A stretch of DNA of 64,000 nucleotides from Terriglobia bacterium. GTDB taxonomy: Bacteria > Acidobacteriota > Terriglobia > Terriglobales > Acidobacteriaceae. Under the pieces are notes generated by a model. That model worked only from the letters and a program-made list of their open reading frames with translations. It did not search any database and was not told where the DNA came from. The stretch lies in contig JAVUPY010000067.1 of assembly GCA_032252755.1 (NCBI GenBank), positions 1-64,000 of the forward strand, given 5' to 3'. The translations under genes and the position numbers were made by a program. Below, in pieces: positions 1-8,393 of the stretch (position 1 is its first letter; the number at the start of each line of letters is the position of its first letter).

Positions 1-2078
1 TCGAGCGAGAGGTTGCGATTCTCATGGACGAGCGCGATCAGGCGCTCTTCGCCGAACTCGCCGAACTCGTTCTCGGGTTCGGTGATTCCGTCAGAATAAG
101 CGACCAGGATGTCGCCCGGATTCATCTCCACCGAATCGTCGGCGTAAGTCACATCGCCGAACAGACCAACGACAAGGCCACCAGTGTCGAGCTGTCGCAC
201 GCTTCCGTCTTGCCCGATGATCAGCGGAGGAAGGTGACCAGCGTTGGAATACTTCAGTTGTCGCGTGTGCGTATCGTAGAAGCCAAGAAACATCGTCGCG
301 TACTTCTCGCTCGGAGTGCTTCGATAGAGCTGATGATTCAGCATCGCCAGCAGCGTTCCCGGCGGAAGCTCAGTCGCGCTCCCCCGATCTGACATGCGGA
401 TCAGCGCGTTCTCGCCATCACCATTTCCGGCGCCAACCGCCTGCAACGCCGGGACCGATTCCACCAGCGTGTAAGCGCGAACGAACGCATGAACGGTCGC
501 CATCAGCAGCGCCGCGGAGATTCCCTTGCCGGAAATGTCTCCCACCGCGAGCCCAAGCTGATGCGGACCGACCGGAAGGAAGTCGTAATAGTCTCCGCTC
601 ACGGTTCGCGCCGGGCGACAGATGCCGTGAACCTCCAGTCCTTCGAGCGAGCTGATGTCGCGCGGGAAGAGCAGCGACTGGACTTCCTGCGCGATTGCCA
701 ATTCGCTCTCGATCCGCTGTTTCTCCTTCTGCTCGACAATGAGCCTCTGCAGGGACTCGGTCATGGAGTTGAACGAGCGCTCGAGTGCTGCAAGCTGGTC
801 CTCCCGCGTAACCTGGATGCGATGCGCGAGTTGTCCAGTCTCGATGTGCTGGGTCGCATCATAGAGGTTCGCCACCGAAGCGGTCATGGTTCGCGTCAGC
901 CGCACGCCGATGAACAGGGCGACGAGTTCAATCAGCGCGAACAGGATTGCGATTGCGATGAGCGCCGAGAGAATGATGCCGGAGAAGTCGCCGAGTGTCC
1001 GGAACAGCCGTTGGTAGAGCGTCGAAGGCCGTGTCTGTACGACGAGGAGTCCCGGTTTCACGTCGCCAGTCCGCCAGATCCTCAGTTGCAGGGCGGTTCC
1101 AAACGTAAGCTCCTTGTCGAGCCAGTTCCTCTTCGGCGCAACTGTTCCCGCAGTAACACGACCGTCGCCAAATGTCCCGCCTTGCAGCGTAACGACCGAG
1201 CTGTCCTTCTGTCCGCCGAAGCGGAACTGCACTCCGCCCTCTTTCTTTGGTCCGGGCGTTGTCGTTGCAGGCTGCGGAGCCGAATTGTCCTGGACGATAT
1301 CGGGAGGTTGAACGGTAACGACGCCCGAGTCCTTGACGATCTGGCTCAGCAATTGCGCGCTCATTGGAACGCTTGTGACTACCGAGACCGGAACTCCGTT
1401 GCGACCGTCGACCGTGTTCACGGCGCGCAGGTAGATGCGATTGTCGTCACCGAGAACGAGCGAGCGGAAGAACGGCTTGCGCGCATATTCCGGAATTTCC
1501 AGCGGAGCCGAGTTCGGTTCCGCCGGAACGACGAAGGACTTTTTGCCCATCCAGACAGTGATCACTCGGCCGGGGAATTCCGCGCGCAGGCGCTCATGCG
1601 CCGCTTGTACCACCTCAGCGGCGGTGATGCGCGTGTCCTGTGTTCGCGCGGCGATCTCGGTCGCGAGCATCGCGTTTCCGGCTTCCAGGCGCTGCAACTC
1701 CTCTGAAATGTCCTCAGTTGCAACGTAGGTTGCGAACTGTCCCGCGAAGAGATAGCCGGTAATGGCGCCCATCGCGAGCAGCAGCAGGATGGGAATGACG
1801 CCGATGAAGATGTAAGTGACGACGAGGCGATTGCGCAAACGCCACATCAGGTTGCGGCGCAGCCAGCGGTAGCCGAGCAGCAATAAGACAATGGACAAGA
1901 ACCAGAGCAGGAAGCTGAGTGTCGGCGGATACCAGCGGCTGCGATTTAGGGATGAAAAGATCGCGCCCAGGATGTAAAGCGGAATGGTGATTGCAGCCAG
2001 CAGCGCCGCCAGTCGAGCGAGAACGCTCTTGGGCGGTTTCCAGCCGGTTCGGACCTGCAGTTTGGTAAAGAAGTCCAT
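1..2078 (-). CDS. Membrane SpoIIE/PP2C-type serine phosphatase with HAMP domain (3' end outside window)
   Basis: The gene starts at 2078 and runs off the left edge, so the C-terminus is missing; about 692 residues are visible. I translated it by hand. The N-terminus has three hydrophobic segments (about residues 21-42, 57-76, 87-114), then a long periplasmic region, another membrane segment near 370-394 and a HAMP linker (about 392-432). The cytoplasmic part carries RsbU/SpoIIE phosphatase signatures: EVQSLLFPRD, GDYYDF, GDISGKG (near 513) and SDGITEPEN, with the metal-binding Asp residues intact. Such proteins dephosphorylate anti-anti-sigma factors in partner-switching pathways. No STAS or kinase partner is visible in the window. 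Confidence 0.88.
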   Translation of the reverse strand, partial: MDFFTKLQVRTGWKPPKSVLARLAALLAAITIPLYILGAIFSSLNRSRWYPPTLSFLLWFLSIVLLLLGYRWLRRNLMWRLRNRLVVTYIFIGVIPILLLLAMGAITGYLFAGQFATYVATEDISEELQRLEAGNAMLATEIAARTQDTRITAAEVVQAAHERLRAEFPGRVITVWMGKKSFVVPAEPNSAPLEIPEYARKPFFRSLVLGDDNRIYLRAVNTVDGRNGVPVSVVTSVPMSAQLLSQIVKDSGVVTVQPPDIVQDNSAPQPATTTPGPKKEGGVQFRFGGQKDSSVVTLQGGTFGDGRVTAGTVAPKRNWLDKELTFGTALQLRIWRTGDVKPGLLVVQTRPSTLYQRLFRTLGDFSGIILSALIAIAILFALIELVALFIGVRLTRTMTASVANLYDATQHIETGQLAHRIQVTREDQLAALERSFNSMTESLQRLIVEQKEKQRIESELAIAQEVQSLLFPRDISSLEGLEVHGICRPARTVSGDYYDFLPVGPHQLGLAVGDISGKGISAALLMATVHAFVRAYTLVESVPALQAVGAGNGDGENALIRMSDRGSATELPPGTLLAMLNHQLYRSTPSEKYATMFLGFYDTHTRQLKYSNAGHLPPLIIGQDGSVRQLDTGGLVVGLFGDVTYADDSVEMNPGDILVAYSDGITEPENEFGEFGEERLIALVHENRNLSL

Positions 2079-2177
2079 TCCGAATCCTGTCGATTATAGC
2101 CTTACACCCCGAGGCGAATGCAGCCGCTGAATAGTGTTACGAGGAAACGGCACAGAAGGTTTCCGCGAATCAGAGAA

Positions 2178-2378
2178 TCAGATTTCAGGATAGAAGCTGA
2201 AGAAGGCGTCGACGCTCTGGCGCAATTGCGACTCGATCTCCTCTTTGCCACCCTCGAGGACATGCATGGTAACGCGAGCCTCACGTCCATTTTTCAACTT
2301 GAGGATGGCTTCGCCGACCTCAGAAATTTCATCGGAAGGGAGCAGGCGCATTCCGTAAACCAGCATTAAATTGGCCAT
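2178..2378 (-). CDS. Small conserved hypothetical protein
   Basis: A 66-residue protein beginning MANLMLVYGMRL. The frame is open further upstream to 2474, but that part translates the GAACCGAA repeat and looks non-coding, so I chose the ATG at 2378. It has a mixed alpha/beta pattern with acidic stretches (DEISEVGEAI, EGGKEEIESQ) and no signal peptide or membrane segment. No family recognised. It could be a small adaptor or a chance reading frame. Confidence 0.45.
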   Translation of the reverse strand: MANLMLVYGMRLLPSDEISEVGEAILKLKNGREARVTMHVLEGGKEEIESQLRQSVDAFFSFYPEI

Positions 2379-2390
2379 GAAGACATTGTA

Positions 2391-2468
2391 GAACCGAACA
2401 AGAACCGAAGAACCGAATATCGGGGGAACCGGGAAGCAACCGAAAAACAGAAGATCGGGTGAACCGAA
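2391..2468. repeat. Short degenerate GAACCGAA direct repeats
   Basis: The octamer GAACCGAA occurs at 2391-2398, 2402-2409, 2410-2417 and 2461-2468, with degenerate forms (GGAACCGG, CAACCGAA) between. The array fills the gap upstream of the small gene ending at 2178. The purine-rich strand continues to about 2535 with AACGAGGAAC-like sequence, resembling the arms of the inverted repeat at 8394-8542. Confidence 0.6.
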
Positions 2469-2541
2469 TAACAAAACAGCGACTAAACAGATCTCCGATC
2501 ACAAGCAACGAGGAACAAAGAGCGACGAAGGAAGAACTGTT

Positions 2542-2937
2542 CTAGGCGGCGGAAACTTCACGGCGGACGTTCGAGATGTCGGCCTCGGCGTTAAGGGCAC
2601 TCTCGATCATCCAGAGCAGAGGGTCAGTTTTCGACATACGGTTCTTACCGAGGGCGCGTTCGAGGATGGAGCGCCGCTTGGTGACGGTGACGCGCCAAAT
2701 GCCTTCGTTTGGGGAGGCAGCGTTTTCGCGACCTGTCCCGCTGGCGCCTACGAGGTAAGTAGTTCCTCCGTGGCGCACTTCCATCTCCCATCCCCACGAC
2801 TGCGGATATTTCCTGCCCGACTGTGCACCGTGAAGCTCAACTTTCGGACTTAGCCAGTCGAGGACGTCTTGACCGAAACGGCCCTCCTGCGGTTCAGTGA
2901 GATTGAAGCGGGTAGTTTCGAAAACGATATCGACCAT
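2542..2937 (-). CDS. Hypothetical protein
   Basis: A 131-residue soluble protein from the ATG at 2937 (MVDIVFETTRFN), preceded by GGAAAC. A TTG start at 2997 would add 20 residues but has no ribosome-binding site. The protein is rich in Trp and charged residues, with no signal peptide, membrane segment or motif I recognise. It stands alone, transcribed leftward like its neighbours. Confidence 0.6.
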   Translation of the reverse strand: MVDIVFETTRFNLTEPQEGRFGQDVLDWLSPKVELHGAQSGRKYPQSWGWEMEVRHGGTTYLVGASGTGRENAASPNEGIWRVTVTKRRSILERALGKNRMSKTDPLLWMIESALNAEADISNVRREVSAA

Positions 2938-3085
2938 AAGAACCGTTTCCGATACTAGGTTGATCGAACCACAAGATTCAATCGGATTCTTGGACAATGA
3001 ACTTAATAAGCAACAGAAAATCCGAGAGTCGGATGAATCGACAGGATGCGGATCAGATTCTGACTAGTGCCATACCTGATTGCGC

Positions 3086-3742
3086 CTAGCGGGGTTCCTG
3101 GGCACCGGGGGCGCTCGGTTGCGGCATCTCGCCCATGCCGCGAATGATGTTCTGCTCATCGGGGGTGAAGCTGCTGCGGAACTGGTCGGAGTTGTAGGTG
3201 CGCTGACGGTCTTCGGCTGGAAGCGTGCGGATTCTACGAATCTCGCCGCGAACCAGTTCTTTCCGCGCAGGATCCAATTGGCGGAATTGCTGGAAAAGCT
3301 GCCGTGTTTCCTGGCGCTGCGCCGGAGTCATGTGCTCGAGCATGTCCATGCGTCTGAGCACGCGCTGCTTCTGATCCGGAGGAAGATTGTTGAACTTCTC
3401 CAATCGCTGGCGCAACTCTTCCTGGCGCTGCTGCGGAAGCTTCCGGAAGTTGGGGTCGTTTTCTAACTGCTTCTGCTGGTCGGCAGGCGGGAGGTTCTCG
3501 TGACGACGCAGCCAGTCGCCTATGTGCGGGCCGGGGCCGCGGAAATTCCCACCACCGTTGAAATTTCGGGCGCCATTGTCATTGGACTGTTGCTGCTGGT
3601 TTTGCTGCGACGAGTGGAAGCTGCGCTGGTCCTGCTTGGGCGCGGGCGGCGGAGGCGCATTATTCCTGTGGCGCTGTGCCAGCACCGGAAAGCTCAAACC
3701 AACTACGAGCACCAACACGAAAATGAATCTTGGCCCGCGCAT
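3086..3742 (-). CDS. Secreted DUF3106-type protein
   Basis: A 218-residue protein with a clear signal peptide (hydrophobic residues 6-20, cut near VLAQ), a Gln/Asn/Gly/Pro-rich linker (24-75) and a helical, Arg/Gln-rich part from about 80 with repeated LPP-D-Q-x-Q elements typical of DUF3106. It begins 12 bp after the anti-sigma gene, so it is probably the last gene of the ECF sigma operon. The arrangement resembles sigma/anti-sigma/periplasmic CpxP-like sensor sets. A role in sensing envelope or metal stress is an inference. Confidence 0.75.
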   Translation of the reverse strand: MRGPRFIFVLVLVVGLSFPVLAQRHRNNAPPPPAPKQDQRSFHSSQQNQQQQSNDNGARNFNGGGNFRGPGPHIGDWLRRHENLPPADQQKQLENDPNFRKLPQQRQEELRQRLEKFNNLPPDQKQRVLRRMDMLEHMTPAQRQETRQLFQQFRQLDPARKELVRGEIRRIRTLPAEDRQRTYNSDQFRSSFTPDEQNIIRGMGEMPQPSAPGAQEPR

Positions 3743-3754
3743 CGCCTTATCCCG

Positions 3755-4237
3755 CTAGTTTGCCGTGGGACCGTTGTCGACATTAGCAGCAGTGTCCAAC
3801 GAGTCCAGGGCGTCAAAATCCTGCAATACATCTGAATTCTTGTCGAGGAATTGCAGATCGCCGGCGGCGGTTCCGGCAACATACTGCGGCTGCACACCCT
3901 TCTGTACCACGTTTCCGGCATCGTGGGTCTGCATGAGACCAACGGCGGCGGCGATCAGAAGTGCGGCAGCGGCGCCAAGCACCGGCTTACGGAACCAATC
4001 GAGCCAACTCGCGTGTGCTTTCTGTTGTTCTTCGCGCAGACGCGCCTGCAGGCGAACGTCGAAATACGGCGTCGACTCCGGCACCTGCCATTCATCGAGC
4101 AGTGCCATGGTCTTGCGCAGCTCGCTGAGGGTAGTGGCGCAGGCCGCACAGCTTTCGACATGCTTCGACACTTCTGCCGAAGCCTGTGTCCCGCAGGCTA
4201 CATCCACCAATTGATCGCGAAGTTCGTTGCAGCTCAT
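3755..4237 (-). CDS. Zinc-finger anti-sigma factor, membrane anchored
   Basis: A 160-residue protein starting at 4237 with GAGGCGGG before the ATG. The N-terminal zinc-binding anti-sigma domain has H26-x3-C30-x2-C33 (HVESCAAC) with an extra Cys at position 3. One membrane segment lies at about 85-102 and a roughly 55-residue acidic C-terminal tail follows. It should hold the ECF sigma factor encoded immediately upstream (the sigma stop is 10 bp before this start) and release it on an envelope signal. A TTG start at 4255, overlapping the sigma gene, is possible but less likely. Confidence 0.85.
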   Translation of the reverse strand: MSCNELRDQLVDVACGTQASAEVSKHVESCAACATTLSELRKTMALLDEWQVPESTPYFDVRLQARLREEQQKAHASWLDWFRKPVLGAAAALLIAAAVGLMQTHDAGNVVQKGVQPQYVAGTAAGDLQFLDKNSDVLQDFDALDSLDTAANVDNGPTAN

Positions 4238-4247
4238 ACCCGCCTCA

Positions 4248-5018
4248 TTAAACAAAATCCTTCAATTTCTCGCGCAGAGTTTCATAAGCGCGGAACAGAA
4301 GCGATTTAGTTGCAGATTCGCTCAGGTGCAAGACCTCTGCGATCTGCTTGTAATCCATGTTCTGATACTTGTGCATCAGAACCGCTAACCGTTGCCGCTC
4401 CGGAAGTGCTTCGACGTGCTTGCGGATGGCGGCGAGCCGTTCGCGGCGAAGAATACCCTGTTCGGCATTCATCGACGTATCGGGCACATCCACAGTCAAG
4501 CCGGTCTCTTCATCGCTTTCGTCGATGTTGACCGTTACTTCGGGCCGCTCGTGCCGGGTATCGCGCGCGTGGTTTACTGCAAGATTCGTGGCGATCCGGT
4601 ACAACCAGGTTGTGAACTTGGCGTCGGCTGTGTATCCGGCACGAGAACGATACACCCGAAGAAAGACTTCCTGCGCCAAATCTTCCGCCGTTGCCGAGTT
4701 ATGCGTCATGCGGTACATGAAGCTGATCATCGGCCGGCGGAATTTATCCACCAGGTAATTGAACGCGCCGTCGTCGCCGGCTTTCACGCGCAGCATGACT
4801 TCGGCATCGCTCAAGCCGCTGAGTGGAGCGGTACAGTCGAAGGACAAGCTACTCCCAGCCCCTTCGGCCCCGGCCGCACCCGGCGACCCCATGGGCAGCA
4901 CACCGTCATAGGCGAAACTGCTCATACCGGATCGAACCCTATGGCCCGCCGAAAGTTGCGCGTTCTCAGAGCCTTCCGAATCAGCGTTTTCCGGGCTGCG
5001 GTCCCGCTCGAAATCCAT
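4248..5018 (-). CDS. ECF-type RNA polymerase sigma factor
   Basis: A 256-residue sigma-70 family protein. Region 2 spans about 86-152 (AEDLAQEVFLRVYR, FTTWLYRIATNLA) and region 4 about 192-250 with the helix-turn-helix MDYKQIAEVLHLSESATKS. Regions 1 and 3 are missing, as in ECF sigmas. An unusual 70-residue Gly/Ser/Ala-rich N-terminal extension precedes region 2; an internal start at 4925 would remove about half of it. It is followed by its probable anti-sigma factor and a secreted protein in one operon. Confidence 0.9.
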   Translation of the reverse strand: MDFERDRSPENADSEGSENAQLSAGHRVRSGMSSFAYDGVLPMGSPGAAGAEGAGSSLSFDCTAPLSGLSDAEVMLRVKAGDDGAFNYLVDKFRRPMISFMYRMTHNSATAEDLAQEVFLRVYRSRAGYTADAKFTTWLYRIATNLAVNHARDTRHERPEVTVNIDESDEETGLTVDVPDTSMNAEQGILRRERLAAIRKHVEALPERQRLAVLMHKYQNMDYKQIAEVLHLSESATKSLLFRAYETLREKLKDFV

Positions 5019-5099
5019 GGGGTATTACCAAAGTTACAACGCCAAGTCCACTATTATGCCTGAGGAGTTGGGGTTGGGGGAATCCACAGGTGGGGTACG

Positions 5100-5128
5100 T
5101 TGGCCGGCCACTTTGCGTTTGCTACAAT
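5100..5128 (+). promoter_or_regulatory. Sigma-70 promoter of tRNA-Val
   Basis: TTGGCC at 5100-5105 and TACAAT at 5123-5128 are separated by exactly 17 bp and lie 13 bp before the first tRNA base. Confidence 0.65.
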
Positions 5129-5141
5129 GAGATGGAGTTCA

Positions 5142-5216
5142 GGGCGCTTAACTCAGCGGTAGAGTGCCATCTTCACACGGTGGAAGTCATAGGTTCGAAT
5201 CCTATAGCGCCCACCA
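5142..5216 (+). tRNA. tRNA-Val (CAC)
   Basis: The sequence folds as a cloverleaf. Acceptor GGGCGCT pairs with AGCGCCC; the D stem is ACTC/GAGT; the anticodon stem is CCATC/GGTGG with loop TTCACAC; the T arm is ATAGG-TTCGAAT-CCTAT. The anticodon CAC reads valine GTG codons. The terminal CCA (5214-5216) is encoded in the DNA. Confidence 0.96.
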
Positions 5217-5636
5217 TCTCACAGATCTGACGGTCCAGCTGGCAACCTCTGGTTGATTCCAAGCGCAGGACACGGTCGTTGTCCGAAGTACATCGTGGTC
5301 GGCGCGAACCCGGCCTTCTAAAGGCCCCTGGCTGCTTTGGACCTTGCTCGTAATCAGCCCGACCTCGTTCACCTCCGCGCCGTGCGCATCATCGATAGCG
5401 GTCGCGACATCTTTCCAGGACCTTACCGGACCCACCAGTACCCATTCCCATAGCGGTAATGTCCTTACCTTTGGAAGAAAAGCTCTTACTGACCTTAGAT
5501 GCTGAGTGATTTCTTGCCGTGGCTTTGCGCGCCCCAAGTTGTTGTAGAATGGATGAGTCAAGCATTGACGCTCGAGAAGGCAGGTTGAAGAATTTGCCGG
5601 TTCGGGTTCGGGGAGCAATTTATTCGGCACCGGCAC
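5202..5636 (-). pseudogene. Possible hypothetical reading frame ending in the tRNA gene
   Basis: A 144-codon open frame runs antisense to the region after tRNA-Val and stops inside the tRNA. Its second half (after about residue 55) reads like a soluble protein (WEWVLVGPVRSWKDVATAI), with codon use similar to real neighbours, but the first half does not. It may be a decayed gene or an accident. No family recognised. Confidence 0.25.
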
Positions 5637-5787
5637 CCGAAGGCGTCGATTTTCTGAGCCGCCATCCTGTGGCCCAGCATCATAGGGACAGTCCCCATCC
5701 AGCGTGGGTGCTAGTACGAGCGGGATTGCCCAGCGTCGATCGGTGGAAAAGTTCCTTCGGTTTCAGCTTGCGTTGAGGCTAGTAGAC

Positions 5788-5955
5788 GGATACGATGCAG
5801 TATCCTTCAGGCGGTGCTTGGGAGCATCGCAGCGCAACTTGCCAAAAGTTCAAGACGCGCAAGTCATTACAGACGGAATCGCTCCGTAGAGGCTTAGCCC
5901 TATAGCTCGGTGTTTTGGGGAAATCCGGCGGCTGGCTATGCCGGAAGAGTTCCGG
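5788..5955 (+). ncRNA. Candidate structured RNA or 5' leader
   Basis: Five short stems follow each other: GGATAC/GTATCC (5788-5805), AACTT/AAGTT (5836-5850), ACGGA/TCCGT (5873-5887), GGC/GCC (5891-5899) and CCGGAA/TTCCGG (5941-5955). The last competes with an alternative CCGGC/GCCGG pairing (5925-5944). The block ends 44 bp before the start at 5999. It matches no tmRNA, SRP, RNase P or 6S RNA signature that I know. The gap 5217-5998 holds no convincing protein gene. Confidence 0.3.
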
Positions 5956-5998
5956 AGCAGTAATCCAAAGCAACACAAAGAAAAAGAGTAACTGAAAT

Positions 5999-6778
5999 AT
6001 GAATAGTGGACCGAACCGTCCTGCCGGGGAATCCGGCGGGAGAGGCCGCAGACGGCGCCGTGGGCGTCGAGGGCCGGGCCAGCATGGCGGACAGCCGGGC
6101 GGGCAGGGCCAACAAGGACAATGGCAGGGGGGGCAGCAGGCCCAGGGTGGCGGACAGAATCGCCATCACGGGGGGCGTCCTCACCGGCAGAAACAGCGTG
6201 GGCAGCGCACCGGACCGATGAACTCCAAAACGCCGGATGCCCACCTCTACAGCGCACCGATGGATCACAGCTATCGTGCAGCGCTGCAGAACGGCAACGG
6301 CAATGGAAACGGACGTCCTTCTTTCCAGCAGGGTCGCCAGTTCTTCCAGCCGGACCCGGAGCCGTTACCCGGCAATGGGCAGAACACGCCCCGGATTTTC
6401 GCCTACATCGACGACCTTTTCTTTCTGGCCAAGATCAACGAAACCGCCCGCAAACTGAACCTCAAGGTCGATTTCGTCAAGACTGATAAGGATGTTCTGG
6501 GCGCGGTGGAAGAGACCGGCGAGAAGCCCTCGCTGATCATCGTCGATCTGAACAATTTGGCCATCAAGCCGCTGACGCTGATTCCAAAGCTGAAAGCGAA
6601 GCTAAAGAAGGACACCAACATCATCGGATTCGTGTCGCATGTTCAGGGCGACCTGAAAATGAAGGCGCAAGATGCAGGTTGCGACATGGTGCTGCCACGC
6701 TCGGCTTTTTCGGCGAACCTGCCGCAGATTCTGCGACGCCACGCCGCCAGCGACGAACCCGAAGAAGCGGTCCAGTAG
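5999..6778 (+). CDS. Arg/Gly-rich tail fused to receiver-like domain
   Basis: A 259-residue protein. Residues 1-70 are disordered and full of Arg, Gly and Gln (GGRGRRRRRGRRG), as in RNA-binding RGG tails; 71-130 is an Asn/Gly linker. Residues 131-248 resemble a response-regulator receiver fold: acidic pair D138-D139, a candidate phospho-acceptor D183 in SLIIVDLNN, S213, but Arg234 where the invariant Lys is expected. No kinase or output domain adjoins it. It may be a pseudo-receiver working with RNA. The ribosome-binding site is weak (AGAG). Confidence 0.7.
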   Translation: MNSGPNRPAGESGGRGRRRRRGRRGPGQHGGQPGGQGQQGQWQGGQQAQGGGQNRHHGGRPHRQKQRGQRTGPMNSKTPDAHLYSAPMDHSYRAALQNGNGNGNGRPSFQQGRQFFQPDPEPLPGNGQNTPRIFAYIDDLFFLAKINETARKLNLKVDFVKTDKDVLGAVEETGEKPSLIIVDLNNLAIKPLTLIPKLKAKLKKDTNIIGFVSHVQGDLKMKAQDAGCDMVLPRSAFSANLPQILRRHAASDEPEEAVQ

Positions 6779-6841
6779 CTCAAACAGTTTCTCAGCCAAC
6801 GAAAAGGGTCAGGAACCCCGTCCAAAACAGATGAGGGTTCC

Positions 6842-7687
6842 ATGCCGTTAGACCGCCTGTACGAAGAATCCGAAGTTTCCCCGGAAGCCGCTCAGATCTA
6901 TGGCGAGATAAAAGCGGCATTCGACCTGCCATACATTCCCAGTCTTTTCAAAGTCCTTGCCGGGTGCCCGGAGTATTTTCGCCTGGCATGGAAAGACCTC
7001 GGGCCGGTAGCGAAGAGCCGCGAGTTCACTGCCTCAACCAACGCGATGGAAGAATTCATCCGTTCGCGCGCGATCTCAGGCGCGTGGCGATTGGGTGAAC
7101 AGGAGAAACTCCTCGCAGGCCAGAAGGTATCGACGGCGGACATGCCCGTCCTTGCCGGAGTGGTTGGCGTGTTCGCGCGAGGAATGCCAAGGATGATCCT
7201 GTTCACGCGACTGCTTCAGCGCGGGTTTTCCGGAGGACAGCGCGGACGGATCACGAACGGACGCCAGGCACCTGCCTTGTCCCGCCTCATCAGTTTGCAC
7301 ATCCCCGGGGAGAAAGAAGCCGGACTGCGCACCTGGCTAATCTACAACGACATCAAGCGGACTACCGGCTCGCCAATTGTGATGGATCAATTCCGCGTGC
7401 TGACTCCTTTCCCGGGTTATCTCGCCGCGGTTTGGCAGGATGCGAAGCGAGTGATGGCGCAACCGGACTTTCTCCGTGTGAAAGATGAAATTGCGCGCAG
7501 GTCAATTGGGTTGACCTCGGGACTGCCCGTGCGAGATCATCGCGAACTGGCGAAGACGATCGCTCCGGAGCAGTGGCGCGGCATCGAGGCCGCCGTGGAT
7601 ACGTTCGCCCGACAACTTCCCTCGCTGGCGCTGCTGACTTGGGTTTGGCGGCGGTCATTTGTCATGCCAAGAGGGCAAGCGGCATAA
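6842..7687 (+). CDS. DehI-type halocarboxylic acid dehydrogenase family protein
   Basis: A 281-residue soluble protein starting 6 bp after GAGGG. Its two internal halves share a helical pattern and the phrases YIPSLFKVLAGCPEYF and FRVLTPFPGYLAAVWQDAK, typical of the pseudo-duplicated DehI family (group I 2-haloacid dehalogenases). Many members in soil bacteria have no proven dehalogenase activity, so the substrate is open. It sits 63 bp after the receiver-like gene but shows no functional link with it. Confidence 0.75.
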   Translation: MPLDRLYEESEVSPEAAQIYGEIKAAFDLPYIPSLFKVLAGCPEYFRLAWKDLGPVAKSREFTASTNAMEEFIRSRAISGAWRLGEQEKLLAGQKVSTADMPVLAGVVGVFARGMPRMILFTRLLQRGFSGGQRGRITNGRQAPALSRLISLHIPGEKEAGLRTWLIYNDIKRTTGSPIVMDQFRVLTPFPGYLAAVWQDAKRVMAQPDFLRVKDEIARRSIGLTSGLPVRDHRELAKTIAPEQWRGIEAAVDTFARQLPSLALLTWVWRRSFVMPRGQAA

Positions 7688-7811
7688 AGAAGTTTCAGTT
7701 TCCTGCGTTAAGCCGGGCAGAGTTGACACTCGGGGCTGCTGCGCTTTTTGTCGGCTACTCCCGAACAAGGGTCGTACGCATCGTACTTAGGGCGTTTCCC
7801 GAGGTGGAAAT

Positions 7812-8390
7812 TTGTCACTGACGCGAGTAGTGCCGCAGAATCCCTTACTGTTATTTGCCAAAAATTTCATCCAGCATCCGCGAATGCTTGGTTCGGTTAT
7901 TCCGAGTTCGCGGTTTCTGATTCAGCGGATCTCGGATCGGATCAACTGGGATAGAGCCCGGGTGGTAGTCGAGTACGGACCGGGCGTGGGCAACGTGAGC
8001 CAGCATCTCCTGTCGAAGCTCCACCCGAACGGACGCCTGGTTCTTGTGGAGATGAACGAGGAGTTCGTATTCCTGCTGCGGCAGCGCCTTCACGATCCGC
8101 GGGTGACGGTGGTGCACGGGTCGGCCGCAAACGTGCGCAACATACTTTTAGAGTTGGAAATCGCCAACGCGGATTACATCATCTCCGGTATTCCTTACAC
8201 CACCATTCCGACTGTCCTGCGTCGGCGCATCCTGCGCGAATCGCGGGACATGACTGGCGCCGACGGCCAGGTAATTGTTTATCAATTCATGCGTACCATT
8301 GAGCGCGAGTTGCGCGCCTGCTTTGACCACGTCGAGGACGAGTTCGAGGCCCGCAACTTTCCGCCCGCGCGCGTGTGGTACTGCAGATAG
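7812..8390 (+). CDS. SAM-dependent methyltransferase (rRNA-adenine/phospholipid methyltransferase type)
   Basis: A 192-residue class I methyltransferase. The SAM motif VVEYGPGVGNVS lies at about residues 52-63, and GIPYTTIP resembles motif IV of the KsgA/PmtA-like group. The start is TTG at 7812, chosen because GAGGTGG lies just upstream and no ATG gives the N-terminal FAKNFIQHP element. PmtA-like enzymes methylate phosphatidylethanolamine. The exact substrate cannot be told from sequence. Confidence 0.75.
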   Translation: MSLTRVVPQNPLLLFAKNFIQHPRMLGSVIPSSRFLIQRISDRINWDRARVVVEYGPGVGNVSQHLLSKLHPNGRLVLVEMNEEFVFLLRQRLHDPRVTVVHGSAANVRNILLELEIANADYIISGIPYTTIPTVLRRRILRESRDMTGADGQVIVYQFMRTIERELRACFDHVEDEFEARNFPPARVWYCR

Positions 8391-8393
8391 TTC

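Noticed and set aside
489-1706. A 405-codon plus-strand frame
   Set aside because: It is antisense to the SpoIIE phosphatase gene, whose motifs are clear; the plus-strand translation is rich in Arg/Cys and without fold signals.
5700-5960. rRNA-like fragment (AGTACGAGCGGGATTG)
   Set aside because: It recalls the end of 23S rRNA, but the flanking conserved bases do not match.
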